Positions 12,674 through 25,735 of a stretch of 64,000 nucleotides of DNA are shown here, in pieces. The DNA lies in contig JAYKAV010002453.1 in NCBI GenBank assembly GCA_035582835.1, positions 186,001-250,000 of the forward strand, written 5' to 3'. Below the pieces are notes generated by a model, which was given only the letters and a program-made list of their open reading frames with translations, searched no databases and was not told the DNA's origin. The translations under genes were made by a program, and so were the position numbers. The stretch is from Phoebastria nigripes (Eukaryota; Chordata; Aves; Procellariiformes; Diomedeidae). Position 1 is the first letter of the stretch; every line of letters starts with the position of its first letter.

Positions 12674-14308
12674 GGATGTTCTTTTATGCAAGGAGTTTTC
12701 CCCAGGGTCTATTTTTACGCCTTTGATGATTTCAGGACAATGTAAAGTTTCTGCAGCATCATGGCTCACTTGTTCCCACTCTGGCACACTACTTGCTGAT
12801 CTTGGGAACCGTAGCAAATTTAAATAGACAGACAAATAGATTTTTTACTGTTTTTCTTGAGCTTATTCCTTACCCCTTTCAAGGGACTGGTATAGTCAAA
12901 AGAATGTCAGGTTCAGCTTGAGGACAGGAAGTTTGCAGGTTACCTCTTTTCTTCCAAATTACTCAATGTATCATCTTTACAAATGCCCATATCAATATAA
13001 GATTCAAAAATCACTATTTATACATGGAGGCATAGTGAGAGTCTTTATTTTGGTACCCATCCTTTTTCATTACTTACACACGGTTACAAGTAATCAAACC
13101 TCAGGCACTTTGATATCATGCTTGGATCTTAATAATTTCATTTATCACTTTTTTCCTTATGTTTTTTGAGAGGTGATAAACTGGCAAAATGCATATTTAA
13201 TCTGTATTTGCTACAAGTAAAACTGCCTTTGAAGTACTGGACATTTATTTCTGCAGCTGGTTCTGAATTCAAATGCTATGGATGGATTCATAGCGGATCC
13301 TATGGATGACACTGGATCACAAGCTGAACATAAGTCCACATCCAGGTCAACATGACCAAGTTTTCAAGGAAAAGGCCTGGGAGTATTAACCTAAGAGATC
13401 CTTCCCACTGCTGTGTCCTGTTTCAGGAACAGTAACGCCCCTTGCAGTCAAGGATGGAGTGTGTGCGTGGGGTAAATATCCCAAGGATGATGAGAAAACA
13501 TGACCTAGGAAAGAAGAGGGATCATTTCTTCTAAAGAAAAGACTGAGGAGTACTATGCTAACAGTCTTCAAAAAGGAATGGAGCAGCATATTCTCCATAT
13601 TTGCAGCAGGGAGGACAAGAAATTATTGACCTGAGGTGAAACAAGAGCTAATTGAACTTCCAAAAGACTTTTTAATGCTAAGAATACTAAAGAACTGGAA
13701 TAAATGGCTTTGACAGGATCAGGATCTCCATCACGGGAAGTCTTTAAGAGACAGTCAGGAATGTTGTGGGAGAGCAACAGACTCTGTGACTTGCCAAGCT
13801 TTTTTTCAGCTTTATTTTCCTACAGTTTTGTGCGTAAGTGGGTGATGCAGAAGGAAATAAATGCTTGTGTGGCATACCACAAACAGCAGGTGATCTAAGC
13901 ACCAAATCGCTTGCAGTTTCATGGACTTCTGGTTTATCCAGACATCTAGAACATCACACAGCACTAAAAACAAAAGCAGCAGACTATGTTAAACTAAGCA
14001 AGAATTTCAGGTGCTTTTATTGCAGTACTCTAAAAGACAGCTTAAATGTCAAAATTAGGCTCCAGTGAATGAAATGTTAGAAAATAACCATTCCTCGTCA
14101 CTGAGATCCACAAACCTCCTCACATTATTAAAACTTGTAGTCAGGTCATTTTAGAGAAGACTATGGCCAGAAACTCTAAATTTATTAATTGACATAGAAG
14201 AGCGTGGCAGTGGCAATGACTATTTTGATCCAGCAGCCTAAAAATGCACCAGAGGAATACTTCAGAGCAAATGATATTGTTTAGGTCGTGAAGGTAGACC
14301 AGCAGTAG

Positions 14309-14344
14309 CAAAGGAAACATATTATACAAAGGAAACATATTATA
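14309..14344. repeat. Perfect 18-bp tandem duplication
   Basis: The unit CAAAGGAAACATATTATA is present twice back to back with no mismatch (14309-14326 and 14327-14344). Confidence 0.95.
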
Positions 14345-16429
14345 TTCCTACTCCTTTCCAATAAGACAGGGAGCATTTCTATTCTCTCCTTCCCCTTCCT
14401 TTAATCTTACGTTGCCCAAGCCTGGTTACTTTGGAAGACTAATACTAACGTTAAAGCAGGTGAACCTCAACTGAACAACTAGGATGTAGGAAAATAACAT
14501 CATGAAAGACAAGCTAAAAATGAACGTGNTGGAAAAGGTGCAGAATCAGAGTTGAATATTTAGTGCAACAATAAATACAATAGAAAGTCTTGTTAAGGCA
14601 AACCAGAAACAGAAAAGGTAGACAAGTGGTTTAAAGCTTTGGTTAATGCAAAGAAAACTGTTATGGAAAGCACGGACTTTGAAGTGCTGACACTTCAAAC
14701 ATACAAGCACTGACAAAGAAAGAGGGAAAGAATCACTAATCCAACTTTGACTGGCAAGTGAAAATTATGCTACCTGACAGGGAGAGTGAATGAAAAGATC
14801 TAGAGTCTGCATCTTTTTGATCCAGACATTTTCTGATAGCAAGATTACCAGAAGAAAAGTCCTTCAGCAATATTTGGAAACCATTGGGACAGTTTGCATT
14901 TAACAGGCTAGCCTCTTAAGAATAAATGCGCTTTTTTCCTGGGAAAAAGCATTTAAAAAAGATGACAATGTTACAGATTCTAATCTTTAGGGAATTAACT
15001 GTTGATGTGTACTGTAGCATAAGGGACTTACAGCAAAGGTAATTCTCATTCTGGTTAGCAGAGCAAAGACATGAAGAAGGAGAGTAGCAAGGGTGGGAAG
15101 GACAAGCCAGGGCTTAGGTAAATGGCTAGAAACTAGATGCAATGCCTTACTATGTTAATGTTATGCCCATATGTTAATGACTTGAACCACTAAAAGACCT
15201 AAAATCTTCAAAGCTAAACTGCATTGAGTAGTGCCTCAAAGTGAAATCTAAATCCCCAGCTGGGCACCTAGCATTCCTGTATAAGACAAGAGAAACCAGA
15301 AGTCTTCAAAAGATAGGGATACAAGAAGGCCACTGAGCAGGAAGCTCCCTGAAGCAAGCCAACAGCCAACATAATGAAACACAGGACTGCATGTGAGCTT
15401 CTCACCTCTCCAGAGGTTTCATATCCAACCAAGCACTCCTTTCCCTAGTTGGGAGCAAGAACTTCCAGCAAGTCTTCTAATGAGAGAAAAGCCTAGGAGA
15501 GCTGTTTAGGAAAAGTGATCATCATCCCTGTTCAAATTCAGCTGTGGCAGAAACATAATTCATTTTTTTACAGTCTTTAATAAAGCAGAGCCAAATGGGA
15601 CTTTAAGCCAATCCCCAAAGGACTGCTCCAACTTCTGCCTACAGAAACAGATTCCATCTTGCTTATCTTTAAGTCCTGAATTTTGTGTTCTTGTCCACGT
15701 GGTGAGAGTTTCAAGAATAAATGCTATGTCAAGAACAAAAGTCAGCAAGAGCAAAACTTACCCTGGCATGAGGGTATTTCTGTAGGAAGAGAAAGCTGAG
15801 ACTGATGGAAGGGAACTCAATTCTCTCATATGCACAGGCAAGTGTTCTTAGTAGCCACTGGGCTACCACGAAAGATTGTAGTCCACAACTGCTCCAGCTC
15901 AAACCTTGAGCAGAAAATGTGCAACTGCTCTTTGTGAGAATCTAAATATCTATTCCTATACAGCTAAACAGAGCAGCTCTGAAACATTTTTCTTGCTCTA
16001 AGGTTAGGTGCACAACTTGGTTTGTATATCTGCTAAATTCTCTCCAGTGCAAAACTGGGAGTCTCCAAGCTGCTTATTAGAAAAGTTTCTGACACATGCT
16101 ATCCCCCATACACTTTCTGTGTCTTCTTTGATAAGCAGCAGACTATCAGAGACCAAAACTGAGACAGGGAAAATGCTAACAGTTAAGCAGGATGGATGAT
16201 TCTGGACCTGAAAATCCCTTTGGGAAGTCAGGGATGCCACTCCGTTTAGCTTACAGAGCCTAGCTTTTCAGGTGGAGACCACTAGGGATATTTGCACAGC
16301 CTACAGCATTTCTGGAATTGCAGACAGAACAGGGAGGCCTCCAGTGAATTTAGGTGGTGTCAGGACCAGGCTGCTGTTGGGAGGGAATAGGCAAAAGATT
16401 TGGATCACGACTCTGGACTTGAGTGCGTT

Positions 16430-16575
16430 AATCCCTCTTTGAATCTGGCTGCTCAGTTCTCCGCTGGTTAAATGAGGCTATTATTTCTTGCCTGCTTTCT
16501 AAGGCTGTTGCGAGACTGACTGCAGGACTGCGAGGAAATCAGATACTTCGGTAAGTTGCTATCGGCACCCCTGGG
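16430..16575 (+). mobile_element. MIR-like ancient SINE remnant (tentative)
   Basis: The order of motifs resembles a MIR/CORE-SINE body: 'gaatctggctgctcagttctc', 'ggttaaatgaggctattatt', 'aaggctgttgcgagact', then 'cagatacttcggtaag'. In MIR-type elements the corresponding order is cagttt-cctc, a t-rich 'taaaatggggataataat', 'agggttgttgtgagga' and a downstream 'aagcgctt' section. The match is by eye and diverged. It could also be a conserved exapted element. Direction is assigned from the motif order. Confidence 0.45.
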
Positions 16576-19500
16576 GACCTTCTGCCTCTCGTAAGTAGAA
16601 ATCCTGCAGGAGCTGCCAACACACAGAGCTCTTCCTCAGACTTCCTATAACAGGCTGTTGCTTAGCCACAACGCAGCCCTGGGAGGCTATATAACTCCAG
16701 ATGTCAACGTGTGGTTAATCCTTGTGCGGGCAAGGGGCCAGAGGTACAAATGTCCGTACGTAATTACCATTCTCTCATGACTAAACACCAGCCTGTGCTC
16801 AGTGCCCAGCTATATGAGAAATTCTTTACAGCTTGGAGTCCTCCCCACTTCCTGCTTGATCAAGAACTAGTTGATCTTGTGACAATATTTTAATGACTAT
16901 TTTTGTATGAAGAAGTGAAGCATGCAGTTACTGTGCTAACGCCACATTTTAAATGATACTTACTTGCAAGCAGATTATGCCCTGTGAACCAGGGCAGTAT
17001 GCCCAATATTCTTGTTACGGGAATATAAATTTGTTTTTTCCCCTGCAGTTTTCACAGCTCCTACTAATATATTTCTTCAAGTGAAGAACAGGAGAGCCCT
17101 CCCGTGGCTAATTTAACGCCTGTGATATCATACAGATGCTATGTACGGCAGTAAAAAATATATCGTATGTAAGTCTTCTTTTGTCCTTACCTCTGGTCTC
17201 ACCCACTTTAAATATGGTTGATTTAATGAACCTCAAATTTGTTTTCCAGGCAGTTATATCTCAATTTTTTTTTCTTCCACTTAAAATGAACAATCCATTC
17301 CTCATACCATATCTGTGCTTCATTTCCCAGTTTTGACAATAGGAATGTAAATTATAAAGTAACCCTCTCTGAAATGTTTCTCTTGTGGGCTGTAGGGCAG
17401 AAGAGAAGCATATGGGGGATTTATTATGTACAATGACCTCATTCTTTCCAAGTTTCCTCACTCTCAGAAGACATATTTGCAATTCACACACACAGTTCAA
17501 AACTAGTAGGCTACACGTCTGCTGTATGTACACACACACAGAGCTTCTTACATCCTCAGAAGACAACAGGCAACAAACCAGTGGGAGTGTTCACGTTATT
17601 TTTGCATTAGGGCTCTCTCCGGAGCGAAATGAAGCCAAAAAGCATCTTAAGTAACCCCTAGTTTCTGTATGAGCTTCTCAAAGGCACTGCAAAGATAAGA
17701 CAGTCAGACCATCTGAGGTCCATTTTTAAGAAAAAAATTACTCATGCCTTATATGCTTTTGGTGTTAAATGGATAGGTTTGAGGTCAAAAAAGGGAATCA
17801 ACTGACCTCTAATGTTCCCTTATTTCTACTTACTATCCAATTCAGGGATAAATTAATCCGAGTCTTGTACTGACGTCAAGAGAACTTGAGTCATTCTTAT
17901 GCGTTTTCTTGACCCTGTGTTTAACCCTTAGGAGGCACTCATTACTATGCAGGTAACATGGCACAGATTAAATTGCACCTCAAAGGAAAAAATCCTCAAG
18001 CCTCTCAAAGGCACCTCTTTTCTGCTCTGTCCGTAATGCACACATCACACTCACCTCCTCTTCCTCCATATCTATTCAGTGTGTTTTTTGTTCCCTTCCT
18101 CATTACTCCTTTTTAAACTAGCATGAACAAATGCTGCAGGGCAGATGCTGCTGGCCCAGTAAGTGGGGGATACTGGATCTTGAGAAAGATTAGGGTGGAA
18201 AACAATATTTTCATTTGGTTACTACATTTGTCTATTTCTGCACATGAATTCTTTCTCACATAACATAAATGTGTTGCGACTGAGAAAAGCAACTTGCCAA
18301 AATACCAGTCAGTAATACAGGCTTTGGTGTTCCTAGCTGGCCAGTCAGTCAGTAATAACATTGCAGAAAATTTTATGACTGAAGGGTGAATACTTTGGGA
18401 AACTCCCGATCAAGGTACAATCTAGTAGCAATCAATAACAATCTAGAAGTACAACCCACCAGTTATGTGTGTCTGACATACAGTTAACACAAATTTTACT
18501 CTTAAACAGAATAAAAAAATCTTGACACAACAGATCTAGAGGCTCCATGTGCAGAAACTGTCTGAACCAGCTCAGATAAAGCATCACAAAAGCTTGACCA
18601 AACTGAGATGATAAAAACATATGAAGACATAACCTGTGTTTTCAGAAGATAAGACTTTTCCCAAAGCTAGGAGGACTGGGATTAAGGACACTAGATTGAC
18701 TTCTAAAGGGGGGACCTAGGCCAATTGTGTTTAACAATATTGGATTTTAGGATTTGCCTAGAAGTAAAATAACTGATTTAGGTACCTATCTTTCAGTCCT
18801 AACCTTGCATTCTTTTCNTCACAATGACCTGAATTCAATAGCATAAGTGGAGACTGTTCTCAACCCAGACGAGAAGATAATATGCAAATAGGAAGTTTAA
18901 TAAGTGGTTTGAGCCTACTTAGGCTGAGATAGATCTCTGGGCAACAAATAAGAACCTCTCTAGAAGAACCACCACCAGTCTGACCACCTTCAGCCCTTGT
19001 CTTAATAATAAAGGAACATAGGGACCAAACTGGTACCTTCTAAAGGTGTGGCACTGCTCCATGTAGTACACTGATACAGCCTCTTAATGACCTGCCTGTT
19101 AAATCAATGCTTGGGCTATTAAACCATTTTTCTTTTTGAAAATAAATGATATTTACTTCTTAGTTTCTCTAGACAAAGACACATTCTTTAGCTAGACGCC
19201 AATGGCATTTGAAGCCAGACTATCTTCCCATTTTTTTATTCTCTCTCTTCATCAGTTCACTTGGGCAGAAGTGACAGACAGGTTTAAAATTTGCAAGACA
19301 CAAGTTAAACCTATTTGAGAAAGATCAGCAGTTCATCTGAGTGCCTGGAGACCTAAGGGTTGGGCCATTTTAGTAAATCTGCTTTTAAAAAAAAAAAAAA
19401 CAAAAACAGAGAAATGCCTTCACCTTATACAATCAACCTGCTCATAGGCAGGAAGTTGCCATTTAACTCAGATACTGCACTACAACATTTCTTTTAAAGT

Positions 19501-20149
19501 GTTTTTTGATATGACAGGCTTTTTCCACAGTGAAGAGCCAGACTTATTTATAAATATTACATTCTTTTTCTGGTCTCCGGTTAGATGACATGTGCAAGTT
19601 CTCATTGTGTTCTGGCTACAGAACTCAGGCACAGTCTCATATATATGTATACACACACATATATTTAGGAACGTGTGAATAATTTGCCTTAGAAGAATAG
19701 CAACAATGATTTTAATAGGCCATCCCTAAGTGTAAAATTGTATTCAAAATGAGACAGAAGGTTATGTCTCTATTTTGTTTGCTGAACAAATGCTTGAAAG
19801 TCTAGAGCCATGAAGTCTAGAGCCGAAAAAAATTAGACTGAAAGTGTTCTTTGAGATAAAATACAATTCATCTCAGGAACATAGCATTAGAAGGAATTTC
19901 CCATCGGTTTACAGGGATCCCTGTTAGAAATGGAAAGCTATTTTGCTTCCTCAGGTTACAAGAGCAAGACCTGAAAATTTAGNAACCTTCTTCTGTTTCA
20001 TGCATTTTATGCCACAGCACACAATTACAAAAGGTTTGATACTGAGGTATTTTGAAATACCAATAGTTCTTGGCAGTTGCTTAAAAAATCCATACCTCTC
20101 CATTTTAATTCATCCATTTAATCTTTAAAATCAATTTAACTTTGATGTT
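16576..20149. other. Unique AT-rich DNA, nothing recognised
   Basis: It contains a TATA-like CTATATAACT at about 16687-16696 with no transcript evidence, a short CA repeat near 17530, a TATATGTATACACACACATATA patch near 19641-19664, an A run near 19388-19402 and a 15-bp-period duplication at 19798-19824. The longest frames (101 codons minus at 17261-17566, 89 plus at 17385-17654) are anonymous. Single N bases lie at 18819 and 19983. Confidence 0.5.
19798..19824. repeat. 12-bp direct duplication, 15-bp period
   Basis: AAGTCTAGAGCC occurs exactly at 19798-19809 and 19813-19824, separated by ATG. This is a small local tandem duplication. Confidence 0.9.
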
Positions 20150-20365
20150 TTTATTATTTTGCTGTCATTTTAGTAATTCAGATCTTCAAAGATAAGAACA
20201 CATTAGCCATTCAAAGCCAAAAATCAAATAGAGCTACACTCCCTGCTCTCTAATCAGAGCTTTCATCTGCACATTTATGATCTCAGGAAGAAGCCAAATT
20301 AGTCCTAATTGCCTCTAATTTAACTTGGCCGCTCAAATAGGATACGAGATCACATTTTATCATAC
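20150..20365. promoter_or_regulatory. Candidate conserved non-coding element, homeodomain-site cluster
   Basis: The texture is that of vertebrate conserved non-coding DNA: mixed composition, no stops pattern of a coding frame and no simple repeat. Three CTAATT cores lie close together: one on the minus strand at 20297-20302 (AATTAG) and two on the plus strand at 20305-20310 and 20315-20320. The two plus copies are exactly 10 bp apart, about one helical turn. CTAATT/TAATT is a general homeodomain core. The call is inference from motif density. No conservation could be measured here. Confidence 0.3.
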
Positions 20366-20689
20366 TGTAGATATTTTAATCGCTAGTCTACGCAGACTGG
20401 AGAGTTTGCTGTACACTGAAAAAAGCCTATCTTATCACATAGAAGTTCAGCCATGTAGAAACAGACCTGATTTCATTTTCTTTTAGAACTACAGACTTTA
20501 GACAAAATGTGTTCTGTGTTTGATGTGCATTTGAGGTTTTAGGTTGGCTTACAATTGTGTGCTTGAAATAATTCTTTAACATTTAGGTTTTTTAAGCCTC
20601 AAGTGGCCTAAAGTAATTTAAATTACTTCAATATTATGCAGCTTTACATGAGGAAAAGATCTTTTGCTTAAAGACTTTAAGGAAAGGCA

Positions 20690-20870
20690 GGTGCTGGGAG
20701 AAGAGGCNCCTTGGAGCTGCTCAGGCAGACCTCTGCTCCTGGCTGGACGGAGGCTGCAGCCCCTGCAGCCTGCACAGCAGCAGCCGTTCAGGTCCAGCTG
20801 CAAGGCAGGGCAGTCCTGCTTCAGCTGCAGCAGCTGCTTCAGTAGCCGCTGCAGTTTTGTAGGAGAACTT
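20690..20870. other. CTG/CAG-rich GC island
   Basis: About 180 bp of GC-rich sequence dense in CTG, CAG and GCTGC words lies inside AT-rich DNA, with one N at 20708. Frames are open on both strands (plus 20664-20882, rich in Cys/Ser/Gln; minus 20618-20803, rich in Cys/Arg/Leu). Both peptides are low complexity and match nothing I know. It may be imperfect triplet repeat expansion or a small regulatory or exonic island. Confidence 0.5.
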
Positions 20871-21499
20871 GGAAATACTTGAGGCAGTCAAAGGGCTGAA
20901 GCAAGGTTGTTTGCATCAATGTGCTGGATCAGCATGAATCAGAAATTCTCTAATTTCACTTAGCATATGTTAATTTTGATTTTCTACTCCAAGTGAAAGA
21001 CCTAATTATCACTTCAGCATTCTTTTGCTCTTGCTCAATTATCTACCAGCTTACATCTGCTGATAGTATCTTTCATTTGAAGTAAGATGATCAAATGTAG
21101 TTAAAGACTTTTTAAGAATAATCTTTCAGAATGTTTAAAACTTTTTGCTCGGCAACGTTGATGCTCCTTAGAGAGCCCATGAAGGCAGTGGCAAATCAGG
21201 AATGTTCCTGACTACAAACTAGAGAGGGAGCAAATGTTACATTTACTTTGAAGCAGAAGAGCTGGGTAAGATAAATTTTGTAATCAGAAACCCTTGAACT
21301 GGCAAGCCTATTTCTAGAAGTTATGTGTAACTGGAGAATGTGAATGCCATGTAACCTCTGTATTTAATAAATGTTCAAAATTTGAGTGTTTTTATTACTG
21401 GAAATTATTGGAAAATCTACAGACCAAGCATTATTCATAGCAGTTATTTGGCAAGTAAATTTGGATAATGGAAGTGCCGAGAAGCAAAGGAATCACAGT

Positions 21500-23115
21500 T
21501 GTTAGTTATTGGCTATAAGTTATTTTCCTCCCCTACACAGAGGAGCTCAAGCTATTTCACTGGCATTTGTTAAGGAGGACGTTTTCAGCAGTATAACATC
21601 GCAGTTCAGAGCCTTATTCTGTGGAAACCTAATTCTCGCCTACTTTTGGAGGAGTGCCTCTAAATCAACCCACGTCTCTACGGGGCAGTTAAACCTCTTT
21701 GGGACTGAGAAAGAGAGCAGCGCGTGCAAGTGTAAGCAGAAAACTCTCTTCTGTCAGTCACCCGGATTGATGACTGGTAATTCGCCTCCACAGTGAGATG
21801 GAAACCTGAGCACATGGGCATGCCAGGTAGTTTTCTTTAAATAAATCAAGGAAATTTATTTCGTCCCCACAGAGCAGAGAAATCATCTAGAACAAGACAG
21901 CTTTTACTTATTTTTTTGCAGGGAGCGGGAAGAGAAAATGGCAAGAACTGCTAAATAACATCTACAAAAGTGCTTCTTAGATGAGATTGAACATGGCAAC
22001 ATTTTCCACTGGAGGCCTTCGTGCCCCTTGGCTCTCCAAGCATGAAAACAGCTCCCATCTTAGCGTTGCATTTCAAAATTCACTAACGCACGCAGCACCA
22101 GCAGTGGATACCTTCAGGTATAAATATAGCATTCCAGCATCGCAGTCTCCCACCTTCATCTATGCTGTCTCAACTTTTATTTTGAACATCAGCATTTTAG
22201 AGCGAAAACCCCCTGAATTTGCACTAGAAGTAATAAATAAGGCAATCCAGCATTGTAAAAGCCATTCTTTCAGAAAACCACCAGAGTAGGTCAGAGCTGA
22301 GGCTCGCTATCTCATCTGGCAGGCGCTTCCAAGAGCCTCCTGGGGGAAGGAGGCCACGCAGCCGCCATTCTGCAGCAGCCAAGTTAATTTGATGCGAGAA
22401 CGTTAGATAGGCATTCGTGAGAACTTTTGAGACACCAGGTGAAATATCACCGCAGCATTCAGTCACCGAGTTATAGACCATCTGGACTAATATTTGGCAA
22501 GCGTGCGCCACCAGCATACTTTTTAAAATATCTGTATTTGCTATATACTATTTGGATCCCTTATTCATGTGCACTAGGAGTTAGCTGGTTGTAGTTTTGC
22601 TAGCAGAAGAGATTTTTCAGAGTTACAGGCAGTAACACCAGCAAGGATAAGGGAAGGAATATCCTTTAATGAAGACTAATAAAATTGCTAGGGAAATAGA
22701 TAAAGGTGTTCAGTATTANAGCCTTGGATGGGCCAAGTCAGAGCTTTAGTTGTGGATTGATAACTCTGGGATGAAGACGATATGGCTCAGTCAAATCAGC
22801 CTTTTTGACGGTCACATCTGCCAGAGGGAATATATCACAAGAGAAAGATGTGTCCAAGATACAGAACAATTAGTGGGAGAATGGGTTCTCCCTCCCCCAG
22901 CATTCAAGTGAATAGCCAGGTGCAGGTTTCCACTCCAAGGATTCTTGGCTCACAAAAAGAGAGATCTCGGGATGATTAACTAATAGTTTCCCTGGAAAGG
23001 CGAATGCTGGGGAAAGGGCCGAGAGAAATAGCAATCGCAGGGCTTGCGGCTCAACCTCTCCCATTTGGAGCCTACTGGATCGCAAATGGGAAGCAAAGGC
23101 ACTCGTCAGAACTCT
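21500..23115. promoter_or_regulatory. Block of possible conserved regulatory DNA
   Basis: Compared with its surroundings, this 1.6 kb is more GC-balanced, has more CpGs, lacks homopolymers and carries small perfect hairpins: GCCTCC/GGAGGC arms at 22335-22340 and 22349-22354, and GGTGA/TCACC arms at 22438-22442 and 22447-22451. Frames of 83-102 codons (21509-21796, 21981-22289, minus 22224-22517, minus 22870-23121) show no family signature. I read it as candidate cis-regulatory DNA. An undetected exon is the main alternative. Confidence 0.25.
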
Positions 23116-25735
23116 TTCCAACTACTGTTTCTCATCTTATAGAATAACCCAAAAATATTCAGTGACACTAAGGTCTGTTAGCACTAAGGACAAACTGAGC
23201 ATCTTCTGTTTCCAGATTTTAAAGGAATTTGGGTTCTTGTTTTAATAAGCAATTTACTAAGAAGAGTTTGGATGTTTCTTTATAGTTGAGGGAGAAATAT
23301 GATCTTCTGATTCCAAATTATCCTGAGAATTTTGGGTATTTTGGAAGCAGAAAATCTTCTTGCTGAACTCCTTCAGAAAAGTGGCCTTAAATCAGATTTA
23401 ACCCCAAGGTTCCTCATAACCAAGAAGAGTTAAGATTCAGCATTTCTACTAATGAACTAAGGCATAAGTTTACGCTGTTGTATAATCTCCTTTGCATGTG
23501 TTGTCCATTTAAATATATTAACATAATTTAGATATAGTTCTGCTATCACATTTTTTACAGTTCTTGCTGTTTTGTGCTGCCATCATTGCTCTGTTGCAGA
23601 GGATGTGTTACTACTTGACAGGTTGTGTTGTTGCAAGTGTGAGAGAGTTTGTTTTCCGCTTATTATTTTGTTTACTGCCTTGTATGGAAGACAATCAAGG
23701 ACCAAATATGGTGATATGTCATGCATGGAGGAATAGCATAGAATAAGAGCAACAAGACTACAATTGTCCTGATCACAAGCATCTCTCTTCCCTACTTGAG
23801 ATTTCAACATGCTTAAATGATTTTCTCAGGTGGAGTTTGCTGGGACTTTCCATCATATATTTGGTTTCCTAGCTGCTAGTTTCTGACTGAAGGCATTACA
23901 GCTATGCCCATAGTAACTTGGCAAATTTCACCTCCTTACTGCTCAGAGCATCAATGAACTGATTGTTGACACCGATGAGTTGTTTGCATTTTGTTTCATG
24001 GGTCATGATATACAAGTTTCTCCTGACCTGCGGCTGATGCCCTCCACAGCATGGCTGCAAGGTGGCACTACTGACATCCTTGCTTTGCCCACAGGGACCC
24101 AAGGCATAAAGACCTGAAGGGCACCAAGTGAAATCCTGCCAGCTGAAAAATTGCAGACCTCTGGCCTGTGTTTTTTAAGCTGAGGTCCTAAGCACTCACT
24201 TACAGGTGGCCAGTAAAACTGATTGGAACATTATCACGACAGTCATGCCATCTGAATGCTCATCAACAATTATACACGTAAATGTTTGATTTTCAAGTTA
24301 TTNAGAAAGAATATATAGAAGAGCAAAGAATACTGGAACAGCACTGCCACACTGGAGCATTAACACCACCGTTTCTAAGGCTGTGCTCCTTTTGTTCAAA
24401 ATAAGCTTGTTTTCCTAGTGAAAGAGCTGACTCCCCATACCCCAGCCTACTCAACCCTTAGGTGCTCATCCCTGCTCTTCTTCATGCCAGGGTCACTTTT
24501 ATACACTGTCTACTAAGCTGGCTCAGGTAGCTGAACCAGCTGAAAAATTAATGGTTTGTTGCCTTAGTTTTTATTTGGGTTTGGGAAAAGAACCATCTGA
24601 GTGTAACAGGGTTTCTGCTGCATAAGGAATTCAGTGGGAAAATGTCTTCTGGTGATCTATAGAGAGGGATGGGAGCAGAGCCACCCCANGGCCTGCTCTA
24701 CGAACTTCTATCATATTTAAGCTATTTTGTAAACCCAGAACAACATAACCTAGCAGCTTTTGGAGTACAGGAATTCTGCATTTCTGTCTGCACTCCCCTG
24801 CTGGCTTGATGGGTGATTTTCAGAAAGTTTTGACGTCCTAGCAGTAGAAATGTTTAGGATGCTTTTCTTAGTGAGGCCTAGAGCATTGGCCCCACAGGGC
24901 TTTTACGAGGTCTTTTACACAACCATGCCTAAGTCTGACACAGCCAAGAGCAGAAACATTTCCTGTGGTCAAATCAACGTATGGTAACTGTGCTAAGAAA
25001 TAGTATGACTGTGCACGTGGCCAACAACCAGTGCAGGAGGTAGTGTGTTTATTATAAAGACAGTAGATTACTCTCCTCCTGAAAGGAGTACCTTTGTTAA
25101 GCTGTAGTAACTATACAGTCATGAGTGTTCCTACCTTACAAGACTATGGGGAAGTTGTGACTGTTTGACGATGTAAAGCTACATATGTTAATGCCCCACC
25201 TGAGCTATGTGACTAAAAATGACAGATTCTATATACCATTATCTCAATTGCATTAATCAAAATAATTCATACCTTCCATGACTCTTTGGCAATAGAGTGT
25301 AAAATACTAATTAAAGAATTGCATGCAATGTAAGGATGAACTCAACTGTGTTTCAAATCTAAAGAGTGATAGAAGTATAACTCATTCTTTCAAATAAGCC
25401 TGATATATAATCAAGTGAATGAAGTAGCAGATACCTTCTCTTCCAAGTGTGTTCTCTTGTCACGGGTTGGAAGAAAAAAAGAAAAATCTTTGAAAAACCT
25501 CAGGTTAAGAGACAGAAAGTTCCAGGTTAAGATTCTCAGGTCCAAGATGTTATTTGCAGGGTTGTTTTCTGTCAGAATGCACCAAAACCATGCATGTGGT
25601 CACACACATGCTGGTCGCATGCCTTTATCCTTTAAAAGAATCAAACAATTTATTAAATTGGATCCTAGGAGAAATTGCCCTGTATAACTGCCATGATTTT
25701 AGTTCTCTGTCTTGGGAATGTATAGTAAACTCTGA
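23116..25735. other. Unique AT-rich DNA, nothing recognised
   Basis: There is no open frame above 90 codons and no named repeat. Single N bases lie at 22719 (just upstream), 24303 and 24690. The last 250 bp before the CR1 insertion are slightly purine-rich. Confidence 0.5.

Larger units (their letters stand above)
11601..16429. other. Unique DNA with scattered simple repeats
   Basis: Nothing here can be named as a gene. It contains a 19-base A run (12655-12673), an 18-bp tandem duplication (14309-14344) and one N at 14529. Frames of 60-85 codons occur on both strands without signature. I see no transposon remnant that I can identify. Confidence 0.5.

Noticed and set aside
16687..16696. TATA-like CTATATAACT as a gene promoter
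   Set aside because: No downstream gene, no initiator or CpG context. Such words are common in AT-rich DNA.
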